A stretch of DNA of 64,000 nucleotides from Anas platyrhynchos (taxonomy: Eukaryota; Chordata; Aves; Anseriformes; Anatidae): the NCBI RefSeq assembly GCF_047663525.1, contig NC_092588.1, positions 44,150,001-44,214,000 of the forward strand, written 5' to 3'. This document shows positions 24,798 to 35,930 of this stretch, piece by piece (positions within the stretch are counted from its first letter, which is position 1; each line of letters starts with the position of its first letter). Under the pieces are notes generated by a model, which did not search any database, was not told where the DNA came from, and saw only the letters and a list, made by a program, of their open reading frames with translations. A program made the translations under genes and the position numbers.

Positions 24798-26491
24798 CAA
24801 TATTCATGTAGAGATAACTTCTTGCTGTGTCAGGCAGAAGAAAATGGTTTATAGTAGATACCAGATCTTTCGTTCCTTAGACAAGTTGCTGGGTCATAGA
24901 GTTCCTACATTGGGCAACAGTGGCACAGTCACAGGAGCAGTATCTACGTCGACATTTTGCTCCGGAGCATTTTGAAGTGAATGTCCCAGTCATCCCCACT
25001 TACTGCATACTGATGCAGTTCTCAGACCAGTTTTGGTACCAACAGACTGGATTTGTTTAGGAGGAAACTCAATCCAAAGCCCTGCTCTCTGTGTTCATCA
25101 AACATGCTCATCACCCCTAATGGCCCTAATGGCGATAGGAAGCTTCAACTAGAGAGCAGCCTTTGAATAGTAACTAATCACAGGAAAGGGTACATTCAGG
25201 TCAAGCAACCAGGCTAAATCTTTACTGAGGTCACCTGAAACCACCCTGACCATCTTCAACGTATAAGCAGAAGCCTCAGTACCAAGTGCTTTAACCTGAT
25301 GAATCAGTATTAGTGTGTGATGTTATTTGATAACATAGATGTAGCCTGAGATTCCTACAGACCCTTCTGGATTAGTCTTCCAGGCTCTGGTCTCCTTGTT
25401 GTGGAGCGAGCAAGGAGATACTTGAAAATGCACCTTATGCTAGCAGTTTCCAGTGCTGTCTTGCAATGGCCTAGCTGCTGGATTTTAAATGAGATTTAAA
25501 AAGGGAGGGATTGTTTGTAACCAAACAGATTTATGCAGAAGAAAAATAATTTCCATACTTTACTTCTACTTCACTTCAGCTTTTTCCTGCAATAATTAAC
25601 TTGTTCCACATTTTACTTGTGCAAAAAGTTTTTTCTTTTTTCTCGTTATGATGCTTATTTATCAGTGTTCTCTCTGACTCATTCTCTTTAAATCAAATTG
25701 TATGGAAATGCTTGTTAAGGCATAAATGTAGAATGATTTGCCTATTTATGTTGCAATGTTCATCACAGTACAGGGCACAGACAGAAAATAAATATTCTAC
25801 ATTTTCCAAGATGGATGTGTTGACAATCAATTGTTATTACAATACAATACTGAAAAGAGTCAATTAATATGTTTATCTTTTATCTAAATTTCAGTGCAGC
25901 ATAACACATTGATACACTGTGATTTGATCAATGTCTAAGCAATGTTGTTTCTTTTCTTTAAGACTGGCTTTCATGGTGTTTCTATTCTAATCATGTTCCT
26001 ACCATTAATGAAACCAGCTGGCAGTTGTAGCTGTGGTCCTTGTAAACAATAGCAGTGCTCCACTAAGTTTCATGCACAAATTAAAAGGACGGAGAGTTTT
26101 CGGTCAATCAAGTCTCTGTACCCACAGATCTTTATGTACATAAATGCGTGTGAAACTGATAGTCACTGCCTGACACCTTGTTACGAGGCTACAGTGGGAA
26201 ACAACCGCTGCTTCCAGGATCAGTTGTTTAGATGGATTATCTCTTTAAATCAAATTGTGCTTTTCCACCGCAGTAACAACTACTCAAATTGTAGTTTATT
26301 TTGTTACAATGCCTCCTCTGCTTTCTTTCTAACACAAGCAAATGGCTTAGAACTACTCAGCTTGCCAAATGCTTGCAGGGAGGTTCATCCTCCCTGCTAA
26401 ACTCACATCAAGCAGGTTTCATCCTGTCTACCTATTTTCTTCCTCTTTTGCATAGGTATTAAGATGTGTGTGTATGTATATCTCTCCCCCG

Positions 26492-26523
26492 CCCCCCCCC
26501 CCCCCCAAAAAAAAAAAAAAAAA
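26492..26523. repeat. C15 followed by A17
   Basis: A pure C run directly joined to a pure A run, preceded by five C and one G. Confidence 0.9.
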
Positions 26524-29500
26524 TAGGAAGGCATAGAAAACACATTCCAAAATTTGTGTTTGTCATAAGAGTGGAATTGTGGTTTACTCAAATGAGACTT
26601 TAGTGTCAAATGACATTCAGAAAGGAGTTCCAGTCTTGCTGTAACTTTACTGAATTTCAGAAAATATAGTGCTGCATTTCTGGCAGGCATACAATGCATT
26701 GCTGGCTGGCCATGCTCTTCCTTGGGCAGCATTGCTCTTCTCTGAAAACCTATTTCCAGAAACACAATGCAGGCCTGGCATGTTCTCCTGGACTTTGCAC
26801 CTCCCGCTGTGGCTCAGCAGCCAGGGATAGCTTGCCAGGACACCGAGCTGAGAATGGTGTGGAGATGCACACCCTTGCTGCAGGGAAGGATGCAAGAAAT
26901 GAGCCAGATATTGCTGCTAGAAACTCTCATTCCTGCCAACAGGTCATACTTGAATGAGAGTTTCAATTGGCCTGTTCTCTCACACACTTCCTATTTGAAT
27001 AGATGAGTAAGGAGTAGTTAGGAGCACTTTTGTAAGCATTTGATTGGAAAGAAATGCATGTTTTTCCAAAAGCGATGGCTCAGAGATCTTTCTTGTTGTT
27101 TTTATATTTTATTCTGATACAGGAAAATAAAATAACAAACGAAGGGCATCAATCCAAACAGAAATCAAAATAAACTTTGGCAAAATGATATAATTTCAAG
27201 GAGAATGGTTAGGCAACACTCAGTGTTTACACCTGACCATTTAATTATGAGCAAGACTTATAAATGAACACATACACGTCTATTTGTAACATCATCTGGT
27301 CACCATTTTTTCTGGTAAGAAAACCAGGCTTTCTTTTTTCCTGATAATCACATTACAGACTGGTGTGATCCATGCTATACAGTCATCAGTACACAAAAAA
27401 AATAAGATTGAATATAGCTGTCTTAAGAAACAATATCATAAGGTAGAAGAACATAATTAGTTAGAGAAATAGTTGTCTTTTTTGTACTGAATCTATACTG
27501 CACACAAAGCTTCATCTTTATCAATATGTATCTTTCTCCCATATAATTTCTTTAGGATAGATAAAAACAATAATGCTAACACTGCAGAGTGAATAGCTGT
27601 CTCATTATGTTACCTCACATAATGTTATGATCTTCAAATTTTCATTTTTATGTTTCTATTTCCTTCATCATTTTTAAAGTGTAAAAGATTGTGTTGTATA
27701 AATGCTTCCTGGCTTTTTGAAGCACTGTTGACTCTGTAGTTGTCACTGTCATCAGGTTATTTCAAGTTGTGAAGAAACAACTAAAAAATTACTTTCAGTG
27801 ACATATACAGCCACTGATCATCAGCAAAGGCCCTTTTGTGTTACTAGAGAATTTAATAGTGGCATGGGAAAATTGTGTATCCTTTGTTTATCATCTAAAG
27901 GCTTTCTGTGTTTGCTGCATGTTAGTGTTGTATGTTTTTTTCCCCTTTTTTGTTGCTGATGTAGTGATGGATTGAGCTGTGCACAAAACAAAACCCAAGT
28001 TATATTACAAAAAACATGTGTTAGGGTGGCAAGGAAAAGTTGCCAGCTGCTTTTGTGTTCCAGAGCAGAGGTGGAGCATAAAACTTCGTCACATACTCCT
28101 TGATCTGGTAAAATTATAGCCTCTTTAAAGTGGGAAGAAAGACTTTGGTCTTTATGGATCTATTTGATCTGTTAAAACATTTATGTGATAAGTTTGTAGT
28201 GGCTTGGTTGTAGTTATTTGAAATGGCTTAATTACAGGGTTATCCAGCAAAGCTACCTGTACTTAAAGAATTGCACAATGTTTCCTTGTTTGCCCAAGAA
28301 TGCTTTCAGCCACTGAAGCAGATGAAGATTGTGTGCCTTGAAAATGTAAATTGTTGGGTTCAGATGGAAGTTTTTTTTGTTGTTGTTGTTGTTGTTCGTT
28401 TGTTTGTTGTTGTTTTTCCCTAAGAGCCTAATTACTTTTAGTTCAAAAATATAATGCTTTCTTAGAAAGTGATAATTAAAAATAAATAAATAAAAACTGT
28501 CTCCTCACACACACAGTCAACCTGTTCAAAAGTTCTGATATCTGTAATTTTTTTAATAAAATCTTGCTTATCTACTAGGGATTAATTTGCTAAGAGTTGT
28601 GTGTTTGGATATTGGATAGAGCATGGTCATGTCTGTCATATTTGATCAAATAATGTCTGATTTCCATTCTGCAGGTAACTTGTTCATTTCTGATGGGTAG
28701 TATGTAAAGGATGATTTGTGAAGCATATTTCATGTAATAGTCTTTGAGGTTGACCAGGGCTTTTTCCTTTCAATTGTCACTGTAACTATGGGCCTTATAA
28801 CTGAAGTTAGATACACAGGTGAGATTCATCCAACCAATGAGAAGCCTTTGTCTCTAGTTTAAATGAATCAAGGCCAAAACTCTCTTAGTAGTCTAAATCT
28901 CTGCTAACTATACATTCACTGCAGGATAATTACTTCATTTGCTTATGCTAAATTACTTGTTGTTTGCTTAAAGTCCCTGCACTGCCTTTCCTGGTGTGCA
29001 GGTAGCCCACACAAATGCAGATAGCACAGGAGCTGAACTGGAACACAAGTAGAAGAAGAGAGGGTAAACTGCAACAGAAATGTTTGGCATATAAAAAGGA
29101 CAAGCCCTTTTGGGAGATAAGAGATTATACTAATATATACAAAGAGGCATGTCCCCAGGCGAGAGCTGAGAACAAAGAAAGCAAGGGGGAAGAGAGAACT
29201 AGGGTAAGAAGGGAATCTAGAGGCTAAAGCTAAAGAGGACAAGTCCTAAATTAGCATGAGGAGTCTGTGCTCAGAGAACAGAACAAATTATTCTGGGAGT
29301 TGTTTGAAGCTAGTACTTTGGGATTGCAGATTTCTTTAAGGCACTTGCTGATGGAAAGCCATTGTGTACAGAGTTTTCAGTGTATTCCAGCTAATAGAAG
29401 ACCAGCAGATGTTTGAAAACTGTACAAAACAACATATTGCTTCCGTACATCTCCTTGCTTAGTTTTGCTCACCAGCAATGTTATATGGGCAGTTTTTAAT

Positions 29501-30071
29501 CTGGAAAATCTGACATACATATAAACTTTGTGTGTGCGTGTCTGTGTTTGGTATTTAATGCCACAAATTTGTCTGAAGACATTACAGATTTCAGAGGTTT
29601 AAGTGAATATTCATGTTGTTCCACTTGAAGTGCCGCATGATTTATAGTCCAATAGATATACTGAAGGATAATAGTTAATAAATATTTGTGTGGAAATCAA
29701 CAATACTTCATGGGAAATCACAAACTCTCCTCTAAGAAAGAATATCTGTTAGTACTGTAAAAACAAAGCAAAACCCATGACACAAGATGCATTTCATGGT
29801 AGCCTTTTTTCAGTGTAAGTCTTAAGTGCATTAGACAGGTTGGTCCCCTTCTCATGTCAGGTACCTCACTGTTCTAGTAACACAATGTTTTGAATAAAAA
29901 TAAAAAGTAAAGAACCAACCCTTGCCTTGCATGCATTCAAAGGACACTGAATAGGATTAAAAGAGCAAGAACAACACCTTCTTTAATAGCCTTCTGATAA
30001 AAGAAATATTTGCCCCTTCCCCTCCAAGGAAAATCATTAAATAAAGGGAAAAAAAGAAAAGACAAAAAGGG

Positions 30072-30093
30072 AAAAAAAAAAAAAAAAAAAAAA
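30072..30093. repeat. Poly-A tract
   Basis: Twenty-two A residues in a purine-rich stretch. Confidence 0.9.
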
Positions 30094-30259
30094 CAAGATG
30101 CAGCTATCTGTAGGATACACCATTTACATTGTGGTGCTTAGGTGTAGCATCAATTTAAATAACCCAACTCCGTTTCAGGCCTTGCTGCTCAGTGATGTAT
30201 CATGGAGTGCCAGCACGTAAAGACCCACTGCAGACTGTCTGTGTACCCACACTCCCCGT

Positions 30260-32465
30260 CCCCTTACAGGTGTTGCCTGCAGCGACCATGAGATGGTGGA
30301 CTTTAGCATCCTGACAGGAGGGTAGAAGGCAAGAACATAACCCTGCACTTCAAGAGAGTAGACTTTGGCTTCTTCAACAATCTACTTGGTAGAGTCCCAT
30401 GCATGGGATAAGGCCCTGGAGGGAAGAGGGGTTCAGGAAAGCTGGATTCATATTCAAAGATTACCCATCCAAGTCCATTCCAGTGAGTAGGAAGGCAGGC
30501 AAAGACAACCGGAGGCCTGTATGGATAAACAAGGAGCTCCTAGAAAAAAAAAAAAAATACAAAAAGGAGGCATACAGAAAGTGGAAGCAAAGACAGTTAA
30601 CCTGGGATGAATACAAAGACACTGACTGAGCATGCAGACACGTAGTTAGGAAAGTCAAAGCCCTAATGGAATTGAATCTGGTAGGTGAAGTCAAAGACAA
30701 CAAAAAAGGTCTTCTTTAAGTCCAGAGATGACAAAAGGAAAAATAGGGAAAATGTGGACCATTTGCCGAATGAGTCAGAGGCCCTGGTGACACAGGACAT
30801 GCAAAAGGCTGAGGTACAGTATCCCTCCTTTGCCTCAGTCTGTACTAGCAAGGCTGGTCTTCAGGAATCCCAGGTCCCAGAGGGAAATCTGGAGTGAGAA
30901 AGATGTACCCTTTATGACAGAGGATGACATTAGGAAACACTTCAGCAAGCACAAGACACACAAGTCCTGGGACCCTGACAATATGCGTTCAGGAGTGCTG
31001 AGGGAGCTGACATGTCATTGAAAGGCTATTCTTAGTATCCATTGACTGATTGTGATGACTAGAAGTGCCTGAGCACTGGAAGAAAGCAAATGTAACTCCT
31101 ATCTTAAGAAAAGAGCAAGGACAACCCAGGGAACTACCAGTCGATCAGCCTCACCTTGAACCTTGTGAAGGTGATGGAGTACCTAATCCTGCAAACCATC
31201 TCTAGGCACACAAAAAACAAGTTACCAGAAGCAGTCAGTATAGATTCACCAAGGGGAACTCATGCTTGACCAATTTGATGAACTTCTACTATTAAATGAT
31301 TGGCTTGATAGAGGAGGGGGCAGCAGCAGATATTGTTTGTGTTGTCTTTGGTAAGACTTTTGATACTGTCTCCCTTAAGACCCTCAGGGAGAAGCTGATG
31401 ATGCTCATGAAGTATGGACTGGATGAGCAGATATTGAGGTGGATTGAAAACTGGCTGGACTACTGGGTCCAGAGGACAGTGATCAGTGGTTCAAAGTCTA
31501 GTTGAAGTCCAGTAACTAGCAGCATACCCCAGGGATCAATACTGGTTCCAGTCCTGTTCAGCATCTTCATTAAAGATCTGAATGATGGGACAGAGCATAC
31601 CCTTAGCAAGTTTGCTAATGACACAAAACTGCAAGGAGTGAGTGGTGCATGAGAAAGTTGTGCTGCCATTAAGAGGGGCCTGGAGAGGCTGGAGAAATGG
31701 GTTGAGAGGAACCTTATAAAATTTATTAAGGAGAAGTACAGAATCCTGAAACGGGAGAAACAGTGCCAGGCACCACCACACACTGGGGCCCAACCAGCTA
31801 GAAATCAACTTTGCAGAAAAATAGCTGGGTGTTCTGGTGGACACCCAATTTGAACATGAGACAGCAATGTGCCCTTTCCACAAAGAAGGTTCACAGTACA
31901 CTGGGCAGTATTAAAAGAGTATTGCTAACAGGTTGAGGGAGGTGATCATTCCCTTCTACTCAGCACTGGTGAAGCCCCACCTGTGGTGCCAGGTCCAGTT
32001 CCAGGCTCCCCATTACAGCAGATACATGGACATCTTGGAGAGTCCAACTTAGGGTCACAGAGATGATGAAGGTACTGGAGTACCTTTCCTGTGAGGAAAG
32101 GCTGAGAGAGATGGGCCTATTTAGCCTAAAAAGAAAAGTATTGGGGGGATCTTACCAATAGACATAAATACCTGAAGGGAGTGTGCAAAGAAGTCAAGCT
32201 CTTTTCAGTGGTGTTCAGTAACAAAGACAGGAGGCAATGGCCCAAACTGAAATACCAGAGGCTCCCTCTGAACATCAGCAGACACTTGTGATCGAGCACT
32301 AGCCCACGTTACTCAGGGATTTTGTGGAGTCTCCATCACTGCAGATACTCAGAAGCCATCTGGACATTGTCCTGGAAAGCAGCTCTATGGTGGTGCTGTT
32401 TGAGCAGGAAGGATTGGACCAGGTGACCTCCAGAGTCCCCTTCTAACCTATACCATGCTGGGAAT
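30260..32465 (+). mobile_element. Long decayed CR1 LINE (endonuclease end to 3' tail)
   Basis: A plus-strand CR1 of about 2.2 kb. In changing frames it shows the end of the endonuclease (CSDHEMV), the linker RPVWINKELLEKKKKYKKEA, the ALVTQDMQKAEV and TSKAGLQES blocks, DPDNMRSGVLREL, reverse transcriptase motifs around 31,290-31,560 (TFDTVSLKTLREKL, VQRTVISG), then the C-terminal part and the tail CCTTCTAACCTATACCATG. Many frameshifts and stops break it, and the YADD box region (about 31,610) reads with an altered F-A-N-D core. It is an inactive pseudogene, older than the copy at 8.4-9.2 kb. The 5' end is approximate. Confidence 0.88.
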
Positions 32466-32907
32466 CCTTTCCCCTGAATCCAGGTAACAAAAGCTGACCG
32501 ACCACTGGTCAGACAAAACCTACAATATTAATACCCTATACCTTTAGAATGGCTGAACCTTAAAGTATGGGTTATCTGCTGCCATTAGATTATCTGAAGA
32601 GGTTTTGAAAACAGGCACTATGTATTTTTGCAATTCATCAGTGAGATGACAACACTAACACTTCATGATCTTGAATTCACCCTGTGTTCCGTGATTTTAT
32701 AAGCATTAAGAAAGCCCCCCAAAACAACTGGACAGCTGAAATTCATTACTACTCATGCTGCAAGGACAAATACTCCTAGTGTTACAGTAGTATAACATCA
32801 TAAAAACACATGAAAATTTAAAAATCCAATCTACTGCAGAAAGCTGCACGTTTATCTTCATCGACTAATTCACGTACAAGAAATGAACAGTTTTTGTAGA
32901 AGTTCCT

Positions 32908-32913
32908 TTTATT
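32908..32913 (-). terminator. Distal polyadenylation signal AATAAA
   Basis: Canonical hexamer on the gene strand about 2.8 kb after the stop, followed within 50 bp by a T-rich stretch with TTGTACGTG. It is the last AATAAA before the CR1 block and the best candidate for the main 3' end. Confidence 0.45.
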
Positions 32914-35299
32914 TTGAAAAAAATTATTAATCACTGTTGTACAAAATATTCCTAGAACATGATGTTAAGATATTGTTTACACAACTAGATGATTTGGATG
33001 TGATCTAGTTGAAGAGAACAAATTTTCACAATTTTTAAGGTGATTCAAGACAACAAACAGTGAATCATACAAGTGAAATATTTCAAAATGTAAGTTTTAT
33101 ACAAATCTTATTTGGTACTTAGGATTTATAAACTGTAATGATTTATGCCAAGTTTCCATTCACATGATTAGAAGATAACACAGAAAGTATTTTTACAGCT
33201 CACTTTTTAAAGCATCTCAATTACCTTTCTACTCTTAGTTTTACAAAAATAGGTAATTAATTTTTAAGACAGACAAGTGGGTTATTCCAACTTTGTGCTT
33301 TGTTTAAAAATGGACAAAAAATGAATATAACTAATTATGATTGTTGAAATGTAAAAGAAAAAAAAGAAAATATATCTAATGTAAATTCCAGTAGAAAACA
33401 TTATTTTGCTTTCAATAAATTACTGCAACTCCAGAGCTGGAAAGCTGGCAATCATCTACTTAAAATAGCCCGTTAAAGCTCAAATTAATGTAGTCTATTC
33501 CTTTCAAATAGCACTACTAGTATAAGGAAAGAAACCGTATTTCTAGAGGTTTCTCTATACCACCCCCAAATAATTTTCAAAAGGAGTGCATTTCTGTTAT
33601 TTATCTTAGGTCCTTCTGAATTACACGATGTTTATAACTAAAAAAATAATAATAATAAAAAGGGAGAAAAAAGGATATCAACATTACCTTAAAAAGTGTA
33701 TAGCCAATAACTGAAGATACAAGACAAGAAAGAACTAAGGAAATCAGTAGGGGACAGATCTTCACCCAGAATGAATCAGCACAGCTCCACTGACATCAGC
33801 AAGGCCATCCTGACTTGCACCAGCCACAGGTCTGCCTAAACATACAGCAAAACTCATTTATGTTAGTGATAAAGAATAGTGTCCATGGAAATAGTGTTAA
33901 TATTTTTTCAGAATGTAAGTTAGAACACCTTATTTCTCATCTAAAATTTTGCTCTTGGTGACCATCACTCTTACCACTCGCTGGCAGTGAAAGTAGTTCA
34001 TTTCCAGTTTCAAATAATAAAATAAAATACATTTAACGTTAATAACCACGATTTATCTTACCATAAGCCCATTTACAGTGTAAGGAAGAAGGTTTTAATA
34101 TAACTAACTTTTTATACTGTTACGGGTTTTCACTGACTATAATCTGGAATCAACTTCAATCACTGGAAGTCAGCAACAGCTGTGCACTGAACTTGAGGGT
34201 AGCGAGACTCTTTGTTGTTACAAAATAATTCGTCTTACACAGAATAAGCTACAGTAAATTTTTACGAGTATCTCCCAAAGGCTTACGTTTACAAAGCAAA
34301 TCCTAAAAGCAGAAATACAGATACAGAAATAAGTGATTGCACAAGTTTGTCTTTCTCATAGGCAGGAAGACGTTCTTTTAAGGCACAAGAGAATTCCCAG
34401 AGTGCAGAGGATGGAGTACTTAACCAGGAGTGCAAATATTAAAAACATACAAAACTTGGGAAGCAGAGGCTGAATTCCAGAAATAGCTTATGACAATAAT
34501 CAGGTCACACTACTGTCATTTGCAATACATATTACAGAGTTTTGTATATATATATAGTGTATATGTATGCTTGATCTAGTAAAACAACAAATGGGATTCA
34601 GATGATTTCTGCCAGAGATCTGTGAAAATGCATACCTCTACAACCACCACATAATATGCTTAAAAGAGACGTTTTATCCTGGTGTTATTTATGTGTCTCA
34701 AATAGAGCTATCTTTGAAACATGTTATTATGCAGTACATGCTCAATCCATTTGGGCTCTATCTTCTGTCAGTTCTACTTATGGAAAGAAAGTCTCATGAC
34801 ATCCGCAGCTAAAGAAGTAAAAAAGGTAGTGGTAGCTATGCTGGACAAAACTCTTGGCAATGTTCATTTCTGTAATGATACCATGTTAAAACTCACAAGA
34901 AACTGAGGTACAAACTTATGTCAAGTAAACATGAGATTTGTCTTGTATTCATGTAAAGTACAATAGTTACCCCTGTTTCTTGATTTTTTTCATCTCTCAT
35001 TTCCTTATAAGAAAAATATATACTCGCATACAATGCTGATATCCTATGTGTTGATGCCATAAATCCCTTAGGATAGCAAGTTTGATGGGTAGCAACCCAT
35101 TAGGAGAAAAATATATTTTTGAATAATATTTTACATATATACAATATATATATATTTAATTTTCAATCAAAATATAAAATTTTATAATGTAATCATTGGT
35201 TATCTTTTGTGTGAAAAATGAGAAATATCTCATATACATTTCATTCATCTATGTTGAAAATTAACAAGGTATTTGATATCCACCAGTAATATTTTTGGT

Positions 35300-35305
35300 T
35301 TTATT
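35300..35305 (-). terminator. Proximal polyadenylation signal AATAAA
   Basis: Canonical hexamer on the gene strand, 428 bp after the stop codon. Use would give a short 3' UTR. No strong GU-rich element is obvious after it. Confidence 0.35.
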
Positions 35306-35732
35306 TCTACAGAATTAAAAGAAAACAAAGAAACAGTGAGTGAAAAAAGCTTTCCTTCTCCAAAGCCAAATACAGTAAAATTTTGAGGCTGAATCAATCA
35401 TAAACAGCACTAAGTTCTGCATTTTAAGCAATCACAAAGAACAGAAAATGTAATCTAAAAAGAAACTAGCATTACTATATGAACATAGTCTAAAGAAAAA
35501 ATGGTTTGAATCCCTTACTTTTGATGGAATGTGTATAGTAGAGACTAAAAAAATCTACTATACATTTAACGTAAGAGTTACTTACACTCTCACCACTCTA
35601 AATTAGTTTTGATAAACCTCTCCCCCAGAAAACAAACAGTGGAAGAATCTGTTGCATTCAATTCCAAAATACCCAGTATCACAAAAGTAGGACTTATTTA
35701 CAGTTTTTTTTTCAGCACTGCGAAAGGCACAT

Positions 35733-35930
35733 TTATCTTTTAACACATGTTTCTGCCAATGTCCTAAACTTAGGTTCCAGCTGATCTAAGAAGTCAAGTG
35801 CCTCTTCTTCATGCTGATCACTGCAGCAGCCTACAGAACCAGCCAAGGATCCTTTTCCTTCATAGTTATATGTAAGGAGATAATCTTCAGAATGCTTCTG
35901 TTCTTCATCCTGTCTGCATAGGTGCACCTT
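35733..35930 (-). CDS. DSC2: DSC2-like last exon: long 'a' isoform C-terminus
   Basis: Encodes residues 818-882 and the TAA stop. [19 protein letters not shown] and [16 protein letters not shown] are the conserved cadherin C-terminal region that binds plakoglobin. In the 'b' transcript this sequence would follow the stop codon and become 3' UTR. Acceptor TATGCAG. Confidence 0.95.
   Translation of the reverse strand, partial: KVHLCRQDEEQKHSEDYLLTYNYEGKGSLAGSVGCCSDQHEEEALDFLDQLEPKFRTLAETCVKR

Larger units (their letters stand above)
24798..30259. other. Unique sequence, no gene seen
   Basis: No exon-like stretch was recognised. It contains a C15A17 tract at 26,492, (GTT)n at about 28,374-28,396 and poly-A at 30,072-30,093 just before the long CR1. 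A frame at 29,015-29,227 is rich in Lys, Arg and Glu but matches nothing I know. Confidence 0.5.
32890..35732 (-). other. DSC2: Probable 3' UTR of the desmocollin gene
   Basis: About 2.8 kb of unique AT-rich DNA with no long reading frame and no recognised repeat lies between the stop codon and the CR1 that ends near 32,465. On the gene strand only two AATAAA hexamers occur in it, one early and one at its far end. The 3' end at about 32,890 is inferred from the distal hexamer; a long UTR is usual for this family. Confidence 0.55.

Noticed and set aside
26403..26957. Overlapping frames on both strands around 26.4-26.96 kb.
   Set aside because: One reads through the C15A17 tract and none matches a family; no exon signals.
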